This document shows positions 5,650 through 8,446 of a stretch of 8,446 nucleotides of DNA, piece after piece; the stretch's first letter is position 1, and each line of letters starts with the position of its first letter. A program made the position numbers and the translations under genes. The notes beneath the pieces are model-generated. The model was not told the DNA's origin and did not search any database. It saw only the letters and a list, made by a program, of their open reading frames with translations. The stretch is from Acidobacteriota bacterium (GTDB lineage: Bacteria > Acidobacteriota > Terriglobia > Terriglobales > Acidobacteriaceae), in assembly GCA_021778815.1 (NCBI GenBank), contig JAJYBW010000140.1, forward strand, positions 1-8,446, read 5' to 3'.

Positions 5650-8446
5650 ATGAGAATTCCAGGTACGCAAGCGGGGATCATCAGCCGTCCAAGGATCTTT
5701 TTCCTGGCAGCATTTGCGTTACTGGTGCTCACAATTGTGGTGCCCCCGTTCGTCAACATCAATCGATTCCGCCACACTATTGTGCAGTCAATCAGTGCCG
5801 GCCTGGATCGGCCTGTCTATGCAAATGCGGTTGAGCTGACCCTTTTTCCTCGTCCCGCCTTCGTGTTGCATCATCTGACGGTGGCGGAGTGGCCACAGTA
5901 TGGCGCGGAACCCGTGATCACCGCGGAAACTGTTACCGCCAGCCTGCGTGCCAGCACTTTGTGGCACCGCCGGGTTGAGATCGCCAGCCTGCACTTCGAT
6001 GCCCCCAGCGTAAACCTTGCCCGCGGAAGCAATGGCGAATGGAACTTTGAATCCCTGATCAGCAACTCCCCGGTTCTACGTTTGTCAGAGAGTTCGATCT
6101 CCGGCGGATCTTCCTCACCAACTCCGCCGCCGTTTCCCTATGTCGAAGCGACGGATGCTCGTATCAACTTCAAGCGCGGTGCGGAGAAACTACCCTTTTC
6201 ATTGGAAGGGGCGCAACTCGCATTCTGGAAAGAGTCGGGGAATGAGTGGCATGTGCGCATCAAGGCGCGTCCGGTGCGAACAGATCTTCCTCCAGGAGAT
6301 GCGGGACAGATCCTGGGCGAAGCCTCGGTCAAGACAACCGGCGTGCTGATGGACTCGCCGATTCGAGCGAGTCTGGAATGGCGGCGCGGCCAGCTGGGCG
6401 AAATCAGTCGGTTATTGCACGGTGAAGACAGTGGCTGGCGGGGAACGGTCGACTGGAGCGCAAATGTGCAGGGAACGCTTGCCAAGACTCAAATTAAGTC
6501 AGACGTACATGTTGAGGAATTTCGTCGCGCTGAGTTTATTCCGTCGTCGGAGATCGATTTGTCGGCGCATTGCACGGGGCAGTATGTGCATGCGGATCGA
6601 CCCATGGATCAACTCGATTGTGACGCACCGCTGGGTGGCGGCCATTTGCTTGTGACATCGATGATCCGCGATTCAAATGTCCCAGCGAATCCAGACCGCT
6701 CGGTTGCGTCCGAGATTACAAAGGCGGATGGCGCTGGGTTCTTTACAGTGGCGCTGCAACATGTCTCTGCCGGTTTTTTTCTTGATCTTCTACGCCATGT
6801 GCATCCGGGCGTCGCCGCGGATACGACTGCATCCGGTGAAGTGAATGGAAGCGCCAAATGCGAATGGCGCGGCTTTGATACGTTGCGCATGTGCTCGGGA
6901 GAATTGGGCACGACTCCGCTGACACTGCACTTGTCCCATGTCGAACACGCGGTGCATCTGTCGCCAGTGCTGATTTCCAATGTTGACGCGGGTGTTGGTT
7001 CAGCCAAAGCTCCTGCTTCGAGAAAATCCGTGGCGACCGTTCATCGAAATAGCTTGATCGTCGTCAAGGAGCCAGCCCCCGGGACGTGGGATCTGGCTGA
7101 GGTGCATGCTTCAATGGGATCGGCAAGTTCAGCGACGTTGACCGGCACGCTGACCTCTTCGGGTCTTACGCTTCACATGGATGGGCCTGCGGACCTGAGC
7201 GACCTGAGCCAGCTGGCGCGGGCGATGAATTCCCCCGTCCTGTCGGGCGGAATCCATTCCGTCCGCGGCGCCGCGCAGATGGCGGTGACCCTGCGGTCAA
7301 ATTGGTTGCCGCAATCCAATCCGGATGTTCTGGTGGCAACCGCTCCAAATAGCGCCACGAACCTGCCCGCGCAGCCTGTTTCGTGGTTTGTGTCGTCGCA
7401 ATGGAATGGTACCGTGCATATTCACAACGCGACCGTGCAACTCAGCTCGTTCCCGGGCGCAATCCAAATTGCAGGCGGCCAGGTGAATTTGAGCGATACG
7501 GCGGTGGAATGGAATGGATTGACGGGAACGTACGCGCATATTCCCTTCGACGGAAGCATTCGCTGGGAAACCTCCTGCGAGGCTTCTCGTCCACCCTGCG
7601 CACGCATGTTTACTTTGCATACGGCGAATTTGAATGTCGATCGGCTGCAGGGAGTGCTGCGGCGCACCATCGCCGCATCGGGACTGTTGGAGCACCTGAA
7701 CCCCTGGGCGGCGGGTGCCACGGAATTGCCGGAGATTGGCGGGATCTTCAAGGCCGATATTCTTTCGGCGGGGAAGCTGTCGCTGAAAAACGCATCCCTG
7801 CAACTCCATCTCCAGGGCCATCGAGCGGACCTGGTCGCGATCTCCGGAAATATATTTGGGGGGACTTTGTCGGGACTTCCGGAGGACGCGAGTGGGGGCG
7901 GCTCAAACGGCAAAACTGTCACCGAAGCAAGGCCGGCCAGCACCACAGATTCAGTGGCCACCATACAATCAGGTGCCGGTTCTGCACAGTGGGGAAACGG
8001 CGCGCCGATTTATACCCTGCGAGTCGCACTTGGGAATGTCCAGCCCGACCTGGTGGCTGCGATGTGGCGTGAGAAGTGGGGACGCGGAACCGCAAGTGTG
8101 GAGATCCGATTGAAGACGCAGGGGTGGTCGACGGGCGATCTTGCAAACAATGCGTCGGGGAATTTCTCTATCGATTGGCGTGGCGGCGCTTTTGCCGCTT
8201 CGTTGCCCTCGCCGGTTTCTTCTGCTGTGACCGCCGACTCTACCGGTGCGGTGAACGTGGTGCCGGGCCTCATACGGTTCCAGAGGATGCGGGCCGTCGG
8301 TCATTTCCGCGACGAGAAACTCACGCTTGAATTCGGCCAACTGGCGCTCGCCGATCAGGCCGGGCGCAGGCAGGTTCTCACGCCCGAAACCCAGTCCTTG
8401 TCGGGAACGGTGACATTTTCGCGCGTGCTCGATTTGCAGATGCAGC
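5650..8446 (+). CDS. AsmA-family membrane-anchored periplasmic protein (3' end outside window)
   Basis: AsmA-like proteins are anchored in the inner membrane and reach into the periplasm. Relatives (AsmA, TamB, YhdP) are linked to outer-membrane assembly and phospholipid transport. The frame is open for 932 codons from ATG 5650 to the window end. Residues 14-36 form one hydrophobic anchor, followed by the family-like start FVNINRFRHTIVQSI and LTLFPRPAFVLHHLTVAE. Then VNLARGSNGEWNFESLI appears, the typical AsmA N-terminal block. A long region of short beta-strand-like repeats follows, with linkers rich in Ser, Gly, Pro or Ala (around 151-160, 451-458 and 749-778). The last visible residues, SGTVTFSRVLDLQMQ, look like the usual C-terminal end, so probably little is missing. 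Six cysteines occur, all in close pairs. The start lies 16 bases after lepB, with CAGAAG (5639-5644) as a modest ribosome site. An ATG at 5572 is possible but lies inside lepB. The precise substrate is unknown. Confidence 0.88.
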   Translation, partial: MRIPGTQAGIISRPRIFFLAAFALLVLTIVVPPFVNINRFRHTIVQSISAGLDRPVYANAVELTLFPRPAFVLHHLTVAEWPQYGAEPVITAETVTASLRASTLWHRRVEIASLHFDAPSVNLARGSNGEWNFESLISNSPVLRLSESSISGGSSSPTPPPFPYVEATDARINFKRGAEKLPFSLEGAQLAFWKESGNEWHVRIKARPVRTDLPPGDAGQILGEASVKTTGVLMDSPIRASLEWRRGQLGEISRLLHGEDSGWRGTVDWSANVQGTLAKTQIKSDVHVEEFRRAEFIPSSEIDLSAHCTGQYVHADRPMDQLDCDAPLGGGHLLVTSMIRDSNVPANPDRSVASEITKADGAGFFTVALQHVSAGFFLDLLRHVHPGVAADTTASGEVNGSAKCEWRGFDTLRMCSGELGTTPLTLHLSHVEHAVHLSPVLISNVDAGVGSAKAPASRKSVATVHRNSLIVVKEPAPGTWDLAEVHASMGSASSATLTGTLTSSGLTLHMDGPADLSDLSQLARAMNSPVLSGGIHSVRGAAQMAVTLRSNWLPQSNPDVLVATAPNSATNLPAQPVSWFVSSQWNGTVHIHNATVQLSSFPGAIQIAGGQVNLSDTAVEWNGLTGTYAHIPFDGSIRWETSCEASRPPCARMFTLHTANLNVDRLQGVLRRTIAASGLLEHLNPWAAGATELPEIGGIFKADILSAGKLSLKNASLQLHLQGHRADLVAISGNIFGGTLSGLPEDASGGGSNGKTVTEARPASTTDSVATIQSGAGSAQWGNGAPIYTLRVALGNVQPDLVAAMWREKWGRGTASVEIRLKTQGWSTGDLANNASGNFSIDWRGGAFAASLPSPVSSAVTADSTGAVNVVPGLIRFQRMRAVGHFRDEKLTLEFGQLALADQAGRRQVLTPETQSLSGTVTFSRVLDLQMQ
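7192..7209 (+). repeat. Perfect 9-base tandem duplication inside the AsmA-like gene
   Basis: GACCTGAGC occurs twice in a row, in frame, giving Asp-Leu-Ser-Asp-Leu-Ser within GPADLSDLSQLARAM. It keeps the reading frame and looks like a small recent duplication or a simple repeat. It is unlikely to disrupt the protein. Confidence 0.7.

Noticed and set aside
5630..5660. Frameshift or broken gene between the second lepB and the AsmA-like gene
   Set aside because: Both frames are intact: lepB ends with its conserved tail, and the next gene has its own ATG, a membrane anchor and a complete N-terminal family block.
7383..8072. 229-codon plus-strand frame inside the AsmA-like gene
   Set aside because: It overlaps the AsmA-like frame, which is open without interruption from 5650 to the window end and matches the family at its N-terminus. 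The alternative translation has no recognisable motif.

Overview
The window is one stretch of plus-strand, house-keeping type chromosomal DNA of moderately high GC content. It contains no mobile elements, RNA genes or CRISPR arrays that I can see. The style of the proteins suggests a soil-type Acidobacteriota (Terriglobia) genome: a DnaG with the block NFDPDTAGANAAEK, a secreted TPR protein with a Ser/Pro-rich start, two signal peptidases in tandem, and a very large Cys-containing AsmA-like protein. This placement is an inference from protein style only.

Layout: (1) bases 2-928 hold the C-terminal half of DNA primase DnaG, whose start lies outside the window. (2) A 130-base gap carries a plausible sigma70-type promoter. 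(3) Bases 1067-2923 encode a secreted protein with a long N-terminal domain of unknown function and C-terminal TPR repeats. The N-terminal domain looks to me like a catalytically dead zinc-metallopeptidase fold. (4) A 172-base gap contains three short inverted repeats, two of them mutually exclusive, directly upstream of (5) rnc, ribonuclease III (3096-4001). (6) rnc overlaps the first signal peptidase I gene (3998-4822) by ATGA. A second lepB paralogue (4845-5633) follows after 22 bases. (7) After a further 16 bases, a giant AsmA-family membrane-anchored protein begins at 5650 and stays open to the end of the window (932 codons).

The genes from rnc to the AsmA-like gene are so tightly packed (4-base overlap, then 22-base and 16-base gaps) that they are probably one transcription unit. 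It couples double-stranded RNA processing with export and envelope functions: the signal peptidases mature exported proteins, and the AsmA-like protein is an inner-membrane-anchored periplasmic protein of a family linked to lipid traffic. The TPR protein has a signal peptide and could be a substrate of either LepB.

The observations most worth a second look are the HTYLR 'dead HExxH' motif with a conserved-looking distal Glu in the TPR protein, the alternative hairpins in front of rnc, an in-phase A AAA AAG slippery heptamer at the end of rnc that would fuse RNase III to LepB, the D-to-N change in the RNase III active site, and three close cysteine pairs in the AsmA-like protein. I did not find a clearly new multi-gene system.
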